This document shows positions 1 through 6,425 of a stretch of 7,387 nt of DNA, piece after piece. The notes beneath the pieces are model-generated. The model ran no database searches. It had not been told where the DNA came from and worked only from the letters and a program-made list of their open reading frames with translations. The stretch is from Candidatus Latescibacterota bacterium (GTDB lineage: Bacteria > Latescibacterota > MVCY01): assembly GCA_030608245.1 (NCBI GenBank), contig JAUWEO010000085.1, positions 1 to 7,387 on the forward strand. The letters are read 5' to 3'. Positions within the stretch are counted from its first letter, which is position 1; each line of letters opens with the position of its first letter. Made by a program: the position numbers and the translations under genes.

Positions 1-1359
1 TTCCAGGGAGGGGTTGCCTGGAACAAGGGAGTGGTGGCTGCCTTTGAGAAAGTGCTGGGTAAAAAGGTGACCGTCCCGCCCCAGCATGATGTTACCGGAG
101 CCATAGGGGCCGCTATCCTGGCGATGGAAGAGCGCATCTGGCAGAGGAGCAGTTTTAAAGGGTTTGACCTCAGCGATCGCAAATACCAGGTCACCACCTT
201 CAACTGCAACGGGTGCGACAATCAGTGTAACATAAAGAAAATCACCATAGAGGGCGAAGACCCCCTCTTTTATGGGGCAAGGTGTGAGAAGTACGAGCTC
301 AAGAAGAAAGAACCAAAAGCAGATCCCCTGCCAGATCTATTTGCCGAAAGGGAGAAATTCCTCTGGAGTCGGTACGAAGAGCCGAAAGAGACAGGGAAGA
401 AGAGGATCGGAATCCCCAGGGTGCTGTCTTTCCACGAGAGTTTCCCTTATTGGCATACCTTCTTTACAGAGTTGGACTTCCAGGTGGTTCTATCCGACCC
501 CACTAATCAGAAGATAATCAACACCTCGATAGAAACTATTGCCTCAGAGTCATGTTTCCCGATAGAGATCTGTCACGGGCATGTTTTGAACCTGTTGTCT
601 AAGGGGGTTGATTATATATTCCTTCCCAGCATCATCAATCGGGAGGATCCTGACTCCAAATTCCTTCAGAGTTACAATTGTCCCTTGGTTCAGTCTATTC
701 CCTACCTCATCAGAGCGGCTTTGGACATAAATGAGAACATGTTGCTACTCCCTGCTATTTACTTCCGGCGTGGCAAGAAGCATATTCAAGAGGTGTTAAC
801 CAAATTGGGACAGCAATTGGGTAGGACAGCCAAACAAGTCCAGAAGGCTGTCCGTTTGGCTGACGAGTCCCAGGAGGCATTCTATACCAATATCCAGAAC
901 AGGGGAAAAGAGATACTTGCCCATCTTCCGGAAGACAAATGGACAGTGGTGATTCTCAGCCGTCCCTACAATGGGTGTGACCGGGGATTGAACCTTAATC
1001 TGCCCAAAAAACTTCTAGATATGGAAGTTCTGGCTATTCCTATGGATTTTGTCCCCTTGCACCAGGGTGATATTGCTGATGAATTTCCCAATATGTATTG
1101 GTATTACGGCCAGAGGATACTCAGTGCCGTTGAACTTATCAGGGATAATCCCCGGCTGCATGCGATTTACATCTGCAACTTCAGGTGTGGTCCCGACTCC
1201 TTTATTTCTCACTTAGTCAGAGAGAAAATGGGGGGCAAGCCCTACCTGCAATTAGAGGTGGACGAACATTCGGCTGACGCTGGGATTATTACCCGCTGCG
1301 AGGCGTTCTTCGACAGCTTAAAAGGTGTACAGCGCAAGAAAAAGAGAGGTATTGGCTGA
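1..1359 (+). CDS. CoA-substrate-specific enzyme activase, BcrAD/HgdC ATPase fused to DUF2229 domain (5' end missing)
   Basis: The reading frame is open from base 1, so the gene starts left of the window; 452 codons are visible. Residues 1-40 are the end of a BadF/BadG/BcrA/BcrD ATPase (ASKHA fold), with the nucleotide-binding loop FQGGVAWNKG and the closing GAIGAAIL. A cysteine cluster follows (C69, C72, C76, C95), suited to metal or Fe-S binding. From about residue 135 (RIGIPR) to the end is a DUF2229/COG3580-type module with SESCFP (C185), C191-H-G-H194, C392, C396, DEH (421-423) and TRCEAF. In this family the ATPase uses ATP to pass a low-potential electron to a 2-hydroxyacyl-CoA dehydratase or a related double-cubane protein; the role of DUF2229 is unknown. 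The stop lies 3 bp before the next gene, a partner of the same superfamily. Family assignment is firm, substrate unknown. The internal GTG at 31 is not the start, since the conserved motif begins upstream of it. Confidence 0.9.
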   Translation, partial: FQGGVAWNKGVVAAFEKVLGKKVTVPPQHDVTGAIGAAILAMEERIWQRSSFKGFDLSDRKYQVTTFNCNGCDNQCNIKKITIEGEDPLFYGARCEKYELKKKEPKADPLPDLFAEREKFLWSRYEEPKETGKKRIGIPRVLSFHESFPYWHTFFTELDFQVVLSDPTNQKIINTSIETIASESCFPIEICHGHVLNLLSKGVDYIFLPSIINREDPDSKFLQSYNCPLVQSIPYLIRAALDINENMLLLPAIYFRRGKKHIQEVLTKLGQQLGRTAKQVQKAVRLADESQEAFYTNIQNRGKEILAHLPEDKWTVVILSRPYNGCDRGLNLNLPKKLLDMEVLAIPMDFVPLHQGDIADEFPNMYWYYGQRILSAVELIRDNPRLHAIYICNFRCGPDSFISHLVREKMGGKPYLQLEVDEHSADAGIITRCEAFFDSLKGVQRKKKRGIG

Positions 1360-1362
1360 AAG

Positions 1363-2568
1363 ATGGAGCGAACGATTTACTTCCCCAATATGGCAGATCA
1401 TGCCTATACGTTAAGTGCTGCTTTGAGAGCCTTTGGCATATCGGCGGAGGCACTACCTGAGGCCGATGAAGAGACACTGCTGTTAGGTAGGAAATACTCT
1501 ACCGGCAAGGAGTGTTTTCCCTTTATCGTCACCACCGGCGATTTCCTAAAGAAGGTACAAGAACCCGGGTTTGACCCAAACGGAGCGGCTTTCTTTATGC
1601 CTTTAGCCAGTGGCCCCTGCCGTTTTGGGCAATACAGCCAGATGCATCGCATCTTCTTAGACAGACTGGGACACAGAGAGGTAGCTGTTATCTCTCCCAC
1701 TTCAGAGGACTCTTATGCAGAGATAGGTGGAGCCAGCCTTAAGTTGCGTATCAGGACTTGGGAAGCAGTGGTAGCCACCGATATCCTGCAAAAACTACTG
1801 CACGAGACAAGACCATACGAGATCAATCAGGGGGAGACTGACCGGGTGTACAAAAAAGCCCTGACTAAATTGACTGAGGCGGTAGAGAAGGGTAGAAATC
1901 TGGCAAAGACTATGAAGCAAATTGCCAAAGAGTTCAGACAGATAAAGCTCGACCGCCAAGAGCGAAAACCGATCGTCGGGGTACTGGGTGAGATATTTAT
2001 GCGCAACAATCGTTTCAGTAATGAGAATATAATAAGAAAGGTAGAAGATTTGGGAGGTGAGGTGTGGTTGGCCCCGGTATCAGAGTGGGTTTACTACACC
2101 ACTCAAAGATATAGAGAGGACAGCGTTGCTGAGCATAGATATCTCGACATTCTGAAGGCAATCCTCCAGGAAAAAGTGCAGAGATACTACGAACATCGCT
2201 TGGAGAAACCGGTTAAGGAACTGCTGTTGAACAACGAAGAGCCACCCATAACCGAGGTGCTTCACTACAGCGCCCCCTACCTCCATTTCTCCTTCGGAGG
2301 AGAGGCGATTCTAACCATCGGAAAGGCAATTGAGTACATCAACAAAGGGGCCTCAGGTATCATCAATGTAATGCCTTTCACCTGTATACCGGGAACTGTA
2401 GTGGCCGTTATCTCCAAAAAATTCAGGGAGGATTTCAACGGTATCCCCTGGCTTAACGCCTCTTACGATGGTCAGGAAGATGCCAGTAGGTTAGTAAGAT
2501 TGGAGGCCTTTATGCACCAGGCCAAACAGTACAGGGATAAACAGAGATCCAGCAGCGGAGGTCGATAA
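1363..2568 (+). CDS. 2-hydroxyacyl-CoA dehydratase-like Fe-S protein (COG3581 type), activase partner
   Basis: This 401-residue cytoplasmic protein has the hallmarks of the COG3581 group, related to the HgdB/HgdA dehydratase subunits: GKECFPF (C51), GPCRFGQY (C86) and PFTCIPG (C341), three conserved cysteines likely to bind a [4Fe-4S] cluster, then a C-terminal YDGQEDASRLVRLEAF segment. In many anaerobes this unit is fused to the BcrAD-DUF2229 protein in one very long chain; here it is a separate gene 3 bp downstream, so the two products probably form a complex. The ATG at 1363 is chosen because the family motif TIYFPNMADHAY begins at once; the ribosome-binding signal is weak (GAGAGG, 13 nt upstream), consistent with coupling to the preceding stop. 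The ferredoxin gene begins at the base after its stop. Acceptor of electrons from the activase is inferred; no substrate can be read from the sequence. It could also be a double-cubane reductase rather than a dehydratase. Confidence 0.85.
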   Translation: MERTIYFPNMADHAYTLSAALRAFGISAEALPEADEETLLLGRKYSTGKECFPFIVTTGDFLKKVQEPGFDPNGAAFFMPLASGPCRFGQYSQMHRIFLDRLGHREVAVISPTSEDSYAEIGGASLKLRIRTWEAVVATDILQKLLHETRPYEINQGETDRVYKKALTKLTEAVEKGRNLAKTMKQIAKEFRQIKLDRQERKPIVGVLGEIFMRNNRFSNENIIRKVEDLGGEVWLAPVSEWVYYTTQRYREDSVAEHRYLDILKAILQEKVQRYYEHRLEKPVKELLLNNEEPPITEVLHYSAPYLHFSFGGEAILTIGKAIEYINKGASGIINVMPFTCIPGTVVAVISKKFREDFNGIPWLNASYDGQEDASRLVRLEAFMHQAKQYRDKQRSSSGGR

Positions 2569-2745
2569 ATGGCTTATAAGATAACCGAGGAGTGTATCGC
2601 CTGTGGCCAATGTGAGGCTGAATGCCCGGTGGAGGCGATCACCGAGGCCGGTGACATCTATGTAATTGATCCGGAACTGTGTACCGAATGCGGTGCCTGC
2701 GCCGATGTCTGCCCGGTAGAGGCCTGCGTGTTGGAAGAGACATGA
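2569..2745 (+). CDS. Small 2[4Fe-4S] clostridial-type ferredoxin
   Basis: A 58-residue protein with two complete binding motifs, C9-x2-C12-x2-C15-x3-C19-P and C38-x2-C41-x2-C44-x3-C48-P, giving two [4Fe-4S] clusters in the usual pseudo-twofold arrangement; an extra cysteine lies at position 53. Length is typical of the clostridial ferredoxin class (about 55-60 residues). It starts on the base after the upstream stop, with a strong GGAGG at 2557-2561, 7 nt before the ATG, so it should be well translated. Its stop is overlapped by the next start (ATGA). Such ferredoxins carry low-potential electrons; next to an HgdC-type activase the natural reading is that it is the activase's electron donor, which is inference from position. 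The gene is short enough to be missed by automatic callers with a 60-codon cutoff. Confidence 0.93.
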   Translation: MAYKITEECIACGQCEAECPVEAITEAGDIYVIDPELCTECGACADVCPVEACVLEET

Positions 2746-4379
2746 GCTCCTCAAAGGCTATCTCAAGAGCACTGCTGCTAATAATCTCAGCCCTAAGTCC
2801 ATTTTTCTGCAAAACGGTCTCTGCCTTTCCCGGAGAGGTGATTTCTTCCTTTTCTGTCCCTGGAGACTGCCCCTCTGGTCTGGCCTGGGGCCAGGGCTGT
2901 CTGTGGCTGAGTGACTGGAAGCAGGCGCGGATTTACCAGATCGAGCCTGTCAGTGGTGAAGTGTTGCAGTCTCTGCCCTCACCAGGGCCATCTCCCCAGG
3001 GGTTGGCCTGGGGAAAGGACCGGCTGTTTGTCGCCGACAGCCAGACGAGGCAGATTTATGTCCTCAACCCTCAGACCGGAACAGTTGAAAATGCATACTA
3101 CGCCCCTGGTCATTCACCAAAAGGTTTGGCCTGGGGGGACAGCTACCTCTGGGTAGTAGACGACCGGCAGGACTTGATCTGCAAACTCACGCCCGAGGAT
3201 GGAACCCTCACCGGCTATTTCAAGGCGCCGGCAGGGCAGTCCCGGGGGCTTTGTTTTGACGGCAAATACCTCTGGGTTTCGGACAGAAACAAAGATGAGA
3301 TCTATATGGTCTCTCCCCAAGATGGAACTGTAGTGGTGACTCTGTTTGCTCCGGGACAGTCTACCTGGGGACTGGCCTGGGACGGAAAGCACCTTTGGAA
3401 TGTTGACTTCCAGACTGGAAGGATTTGCCAGCTCAAAACTGAGGACAACGAGAAATACTCGGTAACCGACTGGAGAGAGGCGACCATTGAGCTGGTCCAT
3501 TACCTCCGCAATTCGGGGCCGGGCACCCTGAAGGATATCAAAATATCCTTGGCCGTTCCCCCCGAGAAGTTGGAGAATCAGCAGCTTCTGGGACCGGTTG
3601 AGTTTGCCCCCCAACCAGATAGATTTGCCCTCGACCGCTGGGATCAGGAGGTTGCTCTTTACCGTTTTCCGAAACTTTTGCCTGCTGAGACGGTGACTGT
3701 AGGCTACAAGGTGAAGATGAGGATAGGGAATCTCCATTATTATGTATTTCCTGAGAAGGTGGGCAGCTTGGGTCAGATTCCTGAGGAGATTCGGAAAAAG
3801 TATCTTGCCGACGGCTCCAGATATCTCATCCGTGATGTTTCCATCCAGGAAGCAGCGCGAAAGGCGGTGGATGGTGAGACGAATCCCTACTGGATGGCCA
3901 GGCGGGTACACGACTTTGTCCTTCAGAAGGTGAGATTTAAAGGTGAAGGTGGATGGGATACGGCCCCGGTGGTACTCAAGAGGGGATCAGGTTCCTGTTC
4001 GGAGTCGGCTTTTTTGTTTATCGCCTTGTGTCGGGCCAGTGAGCTGCCTGCCAGGTTCGAGGCTGGTTCGTTGATCAGAGGGGATTGGGCCAGTGTGGAC
4101 CAGGACAACCATCGCTGGGCAGAGGTATACTTGCCTAACTACGGGTGGATTCCTTTCGACCCCAGTGTTGGTTCTGGCCGTTCTCCGGCAGATGTAGCCC
4201 AGGCGATGGGGAATACCAAAGTAACCGGCAGGCCTCATCCGGGACTGTTTGTCACCACCCACGGTGGCGGCGATTCAGAATACTTAGGCTGGAACTATAA
4301 TTCGTATGCCACTTATACCTTCAGCGGCACCTGCGACGTGGACGAGGACAGATATTTCATCTGGCGCCCTGGGGAGTGA
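2742..4379 (+). CDS. Exported beta-propeller and transglutaminase-like protein
   Basis: A 545-residue protein. Residues 1-28 are a signal peptide (basic start, hydrophobic core LLLIISALSPFF, probable signal peptidase I site VSA|FP), so it acts outside the cytoplasm. Residues 31-235 are five beta-propeller-type repeats with GLAW and LWVSD-like cores. Residues 236-385 look like the beta-rich domain that often precedes bacterial transglutaminase cores. Residues 385-490 are the transglutaminase-like core: C419 in GSGSCSESAF, H457 in DNHRWAEVYLP, D473 in GWIPFDPS, an intact Cys-His-Asp triad. The ATG at 2742 overlaps the ferredoxin stop (ATGA) and has GGAAG 4 nt upstream; an in-frame start at 2679 would put 21 charged residues before the signal peptide and lie inside the ferredoxin. 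The fold may act as a protease, amidase or crosslinker; the target is unknown. Pairing with cytoplasmic redox genes is odd. Confidence 0.85.
   Translation: MSSSKAISRALLLIISALSPFFCKTVSAFPGEVISSFSVPGDCPSGLAWGQGCLWLSDWKQARIYQIEPVSGEVLQSLPSPGPSPQGLAWGKDRLFVADSQTRQIYVLNPQTGTVENAYYAPGHSPKGLAWGDSYLWVVDDRQDLICKLTPEDGTLTGYFKAPAGQSRGLCFDGKYLWVSDRNKDEIYMVSPQDGTVVVTLFAPGQSTWGLAWDGKHLWNVDFQTGRICQLKTEDNEKYSVTDWREATIELVHYLRNSGPGTLKDIKISLAVPPEKLENQQLLGPVEFAPQPDRFALDRWDQEVALYRFPKLLPAETVTVGYKVKMRIGNLHYYVFPEKVGSLGQIPEEIRKKYLADGSRYLIRDVSIQEAARKAVDGETNPYWMARRVHDFVLQKVRFKGEGGWDTAPVVLKRGSGSCSESAFLFIALCRASELPARFEAGSLIRGDWASVDQDNHRWAEVYLPNYGWIPFDPSVGSGRSPADVAQAMGNTKVTGRPHPGLFVTTHGGGDSEYLGWNYNSYATYTFSGTCDVDEDRYFIWRPGE
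2832..3446 (+). repeat. Five tandem 41-codon propeller repeats inside the exported protein
   Basis: Residues 31-235 of the exported protein divide into five units of exactly 41 residues (123 bp) with no insertion or deletion: units begin at residues 31, 72, 113, 154 and 195. Each follows the pattern G-[ET]-V/L...P-G...S-x-GL-A/C-W/F...LW/LF-x-x-D...I-Y/C-x-L/V-x-P-x-D. The repeat is clear at protein level and diverged at DNA level, so it is an old internal duplication and not a recent slippage array. The pattern matches YVTN/NHL or glutamine-cyclotransferase-like propeller blades. Confidence 0.85.
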
Positions 4380-4420
4380 AATAATAAGTGGCAAGTGCGA
4401 ACTAAGAAGTGCGAAGTTGC

Positions 4421-4500
4421 TCACCCTTGTTTCCCTGCACCTCTGCCCCCTTGCTCCCATGCTTTTTCTCGCCCTTAGCTACTCACTCGCTCTGTCTTTC
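4421..4500 (+). terminator. Possible Rho-dependent termination (rut-like) tract
   Basis: Counting the 80 bases gives C 35, T 30, G 9 and A 6: 81% pyrimidine with four times as much C as G on the coding strand. It begins about 40 bp after the operon's last stop and no GC-rich hairpin with a T run is seen in between. A C-rich, G-poor unstructured stretch just after a stop codon is the known character of Rho loading sites. A small hairpin follows (CTTTCC 4496-4501 with GGAAAG 4511-4516). Function is inferred from composition only. Confidence 0.35.
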
Positions 4501-4531
4501 CACGGGGATAGGAAAGGAGGAAGATTTTCCC

Positions 4532-4560
4532 TTGATTTTCCAAGATTTCTTGGTTATATT
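4532..4560 (+). promoter_or_regulatory. Sigma70-type promoter with a dyad in the spacer
   Basis: A -35 box TTGATT (4532-4537) is separated by exactly 17 bp from a -10 box TATATT (4555-4560), each close to the TTGACA/TATAAT consensus. The spacer contains the dyad CCAAGATTTCTTGG (4540-4553; 6-bp perfect arms around TT), placed where a repressor would block RNA polymerase. Transcription would start near 4567. No clear protein gene lies directly downstream, so it may drive a small RNA or the nuclease gene 530 bp away. Confidence 0.4.
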
Positions 4561-4657
4561 ATGTTGAATTTAGAACAGCTATGGTGATGTATGGAGGCTT
4601 TGGAGGGGCGAAAACTTCAACCAACACAGTTGTGGGGCCTCAAAATGGAGAAAAATT

Positions 4658-4708
4658 GAAAGCCGGATTGCTGAGAGGATCAAGAGATGGCAAGCTGTCC
4701 GGCTTTTT
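4658..4708 (+). terminator. Hairpin with T5, possible intrinsic terminator
   Basis: AAAGCCGGA (4659-4667) pairs perfectly with TCCGGCTTT (4698-4706), and the right arm runs into T5 (4704-4708). Inside, TTGC (4668-4671) can pair with GCAA (4690-4693), shortening the loop to 18 nt with a 4-nt bulge. The loop is large for a classic intrinsic terminator, and part of the T run is in the stem. It lies about 100-140 nt after the start point predicted from the promoter at 4532-4560. Confidence 0.3.
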
Positions 4709-4974
4709 GCATATTGGAAACGGGGACGATAGGAATACTGCAACAATAGATACAGGGACAGCCGAAGGGTTTTCGCAGGTACTAACAGGGCCCGTTGCAA
4801 GTTGTGTTTGTTTTTGCCCATTGCTGCTACCACTGTTTGTTATGTAATACTTGCTCCTTCGTTAGTGACAGAGACTGGGTCCTTGCGAGAGGTGGAAATT
4901 GAGGCCCAGATTTCTATGTAGTTGAAGCCAGGAAGCGGTGGCCAATTTTATGGATCCTCGAATCGTAACGTTTT

Positions 4975-5033
4975 AAAACGCACTACATATGGCAGCCAAC
5001 TTACGGCTTCAGTTCGCTATGCCCAAGCGTTTT
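4975..5033. other. Imperfect 59-nt hairpin upstream of the nuclease gene
   Basis: Nested pairings are visible: AAAACGC (4975-4981) with GCGTTTT (5027-5033); GGCA (4991-4994) with TGCC (5020-5023); GC (4995-4996) with GC (5016-5017); and AACT (4998-5001) with AGTT (5011-5014), leaving a 9-nt loop and bulges of different size on the two sides. The right arm ends in a T run. The stepped, asymmetric shape recalls recombination-site or mobile-element hairpins, but integron core-site consensus bases are absent. It could also be a long, weak terminator. Confidence 0.3.
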
Positions 5034-5081
5034 TGCTGTTCGTAGATTAACAGACCGGTATCTGCCGTACCCACTTTGTTC

Positions 5082-5086
5082 AGGAG
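5082..5086 (+). promoter_or_regulatory. Ribosome-binding site that fixes the TTG start of the nuclease gene
   Basis: AGGAG at 5082-5086 lies 7 nt before TTG at 5094. This spacing makes 5094 the best start. An in-frame TTG at 5076 lies upstream of the AGGAG and would put the signal inside the coding region. Confidence 0.65.
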
Positions 5087-5093
5087 TGTTATT

Positions 5094-6170
5094 TTGGTTA
5101 AACAGAAGAAATACATAGATCAAAGAATGTTGTTTCTTAAAGGAATCATTGACTGGAGAGATATCACTGATATTGATATTGATGTGTCCGGAGTATGTGA
5201 TTCCATATGTGGTCTAAATGATGACGAAATATTCCCTCGGAATGCTGCTAGCAGGTTATTTCGTTACTATTATAAGTTAAATTCTGTTGATAATGTCAGA
5301 TTCTTAATCAAATACATGATTAAAAACCTTGATCGTTGGTATCTTCACTTTGCCAGGTCTATCGATCAATATGCGATATTCGCTTCTAAGCACAGTTTTG
5401 TTGATGAAGCTTTGGGATATTGTATTAAATTTTTGGAAAAGTGTAGTATTGAAGTTTCCGGTACTCCAAATCGTCCAGAGATAATTGGAATAGATAGCAT
5501 TGGCGACTCCCATGACTGGAGTTGTATCATTCTTGGTAGATACCTTAAGTTACTTATAGATCATGGAGAAAAGGAAAAGGCTCGATCCTTAATTGCTTCA
5601 TTATTATACTTAGGCAAATTAAGACCGGACACAGAAATCTATTTTGAGAATCTAGCTAGGAAATGTAAATCAAATGTGAAAAAACAACGTGTAAAGCTTC
5701 CTGAAATTGTCATTCCCTATCGAATTCAAGTGAACAACAAGGGTCAAAAGATTGAACTTACAGCATTGGAATATCTTGAGAACTCATTAGGGTATATCGG
5801 CTTTTACGCTGAAGTTGAAGTTTGGCGTGCCATATTCTCTTTAATTGATGAAGACAGTTTTTCCGATAGCAAGAAAGGTTGTTTTCTTAGAAATTTAGGA
5901 ACTCTTTTGGGGTATCAGATTAACCCATTGATATACGACTTTGGATTTGCACATCGTTCGTTGTTCTCTAAACTGTCAGATATGCTTCTAACGGGCAAGT
6001 ATACTAATATCGGATTCCCAGACCTTATTCTTTTCAAACCTGATGACATAAATGATTTTGTATTTGTTGAAGTGAAATCAAGAGGGGATAAGTTATCTCC
6101 ACATCAGCAAGCTTGGGCTGAATTCTTTCTTAATAATGGTATACCCTATAAGTTGGCAAAATTTAAGTAG
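5094..6170 (+). CDS. FAN1-like VRR-NUC domain nuclease
   Basis: A 358-residue protein starting at TTG after a well-placed AGGAG. Residues 30-200 are mostly helical, possibly TPR-like. The C-terminal third is a VRR-NUC (PD-(D/E)xK) nuclease: E240 in FYAEVEVWRAIF, matching the catalytic Glu helix of FAN1, D310 in GFPDL, E326 and K328 in VEVKSRGDKLS, and the family QxxW motif Q338-W341. All catalytic positions are intact. FAN1 is a structure-specific 5'-flap nuclease and exonuclease in crosslink repair; VRR-NUC domains also occur in restriction and phage proteins. This copy is shorter than FAN1 proteins I know (over 500 residues), lacks a visible SAP domain, and has about 70 residues between E240 and D310 where human FAN1 has about 125. 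The gene is clearly more AT-rich than the operon on its left, suggesting transfer. It stands alone, with no close partner. Nuclease activity is well supported, role unknown. Confidence 0.8.
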   Translation: MVKQKKYIDQRMLFLKGIIDWRDITDIDIDVSGVCDSICGLNDDEIFPRNAASRLFRYYYKLNSVDNVRFLIKYMIKNLDRWYLHFARSIDQYAIFASKHSFVDEALGYCIKFLEKCSIEVSGTPNRPEIIGIDSIGDSHDWSCIILGRYLKLLIDHGEKEKARSLIASLLYLGKLRPDTEIYFENLARKCKSNVKKQRVKLPEIVIPYRIQVNNKGQKIELTALEYLENSLGYIGFYAEVEVWRAIFSLIDEDSFSDSKKGCFLRNLGTLLGYQINPLIYDFGFAHRSLFSKLSDMLLTGKYTNIGFPDLILFKPDDINDFVFVEVKSRGDKLSPHQQAWAEFFLNNGIPYKLAKFK

Positions 6171-6247
6171 GGATATTAAATCTAATCATGTTGTTTTTCT
6201 ATTAGAAAGCATCACGCATTCGTAAAAAAGTTCCTAAAGTGATCCAG

Positions 6248-6341
6248 GCGCAAAGACGCCAAACACGAAGGAAGGGTATTTCTTCACAATTAATATTCCA
6301 TATCTTATCCTCCTTGTGGTCTTTTGCGGCTCTGTGAGAAA
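6248..6341. repeat. REP/MITE-like imperfect inverted repeat (cgcaaagacgc type)
   Basis: The left arm at about 6248-6273 contains GCGCAAAGACGCCAAACACG and then AAGGA. The right arm at 6308-6341, read on the other strand, contains GAGCCGCAAAAGACCACAAG and then GAGGA, an imperfect copy with a few-base gap. About 34 bp of AT-rich sequence separates the arms. Short elements built on 'cgcaaagacgc' are scattered in intergenic regions of many bacterial genomes; I assign it to that kind from memory of the motif. Confidence 0.45.
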
Positions 6342-6425
6342 TTTCTTGGGTTATTAATTCTCGGGTTATTAAGGCTATGGAGCAGTATACATTCAGAACT
6401 ATCTCGGGTAGTATTCCAGTGCGTA

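Larger units (their letters stand above)
4380..5093. other. Intergenic region without a convincing gene
   Basis: This 714-bp gap separates the GC-balanced operon from the AT-rich nuclease gene. Just after the operon there is a short direct repeat, AAGTGCGAA at 4393-4401 and 4407-4415. Then come a pyrimidine-rich tract (4421-4500), a promoter-like element (4532-4560), a hairpin with a T run (4658-4708) and an imperfect long hairpin (4975-5033), listed separately. The longest open frame, 4581-4847 on the plus strand (88 codons), has no ribosome-binding site, resembles no family I know and ends in a low-complexity cysteine/leucine stretch; I do not call it a gene. A weak stem with 4 paired bases and T5 also lies at 5015-5034. 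Confidence 0.6.

Noticed and set aside
2679..2741. Earlier in-frame ATG for the exported protein
   Set aside because: It would add 21 charged residues before a good signal peptide and overlap most of the second ferredoxin cluster motif; the ATGA overlap start at 2742 fits better.
2805..2816. Cysteine near the end of the signal peptide as a lipoprotein site
   Set aside because: The residues before Cys23 (SPFF) do not match a lipobox; VSA followed by F at 28/29 fits signal peptidase I.
3114..3911. Minus-strand open frame of 265 codons inside the propeller-transglutaminase gene
   Set aside because: Lies opposite a gene with clear domains and signal peptide; its openness follows from the composition and repetition of the coding strand.
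4579..4833. Minus-strand open frame of 84 codons
   Set aside because: Overlaps the previous frame, is basic and leucine-rich as chance frames often are, and has no supporting motif.
4581..4847. Plus-strand open frame of 88 codons in the intergenic region
   Set aside because: No ribosome-binding site before its ATG codons, no recognisable family, low-complexity end, and it crosses the 9-bp hairpin. A real small gene cannot be excluded, but nothing supports it.
4969..4980. Perfect 12-bp palindrome CGTTTTAAAACG
   Set aside because: About two such palindromes are expected by chance in 7.4 kb; only its right half is used in the longer hairpin reported separately.
4975..5033. Calling the imperfect hairpin a true integron attC site
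   Set aside because: The RYYYAAC and GTTRRRY core bases are absent on both strands, and no integrase or cassette array is seen.
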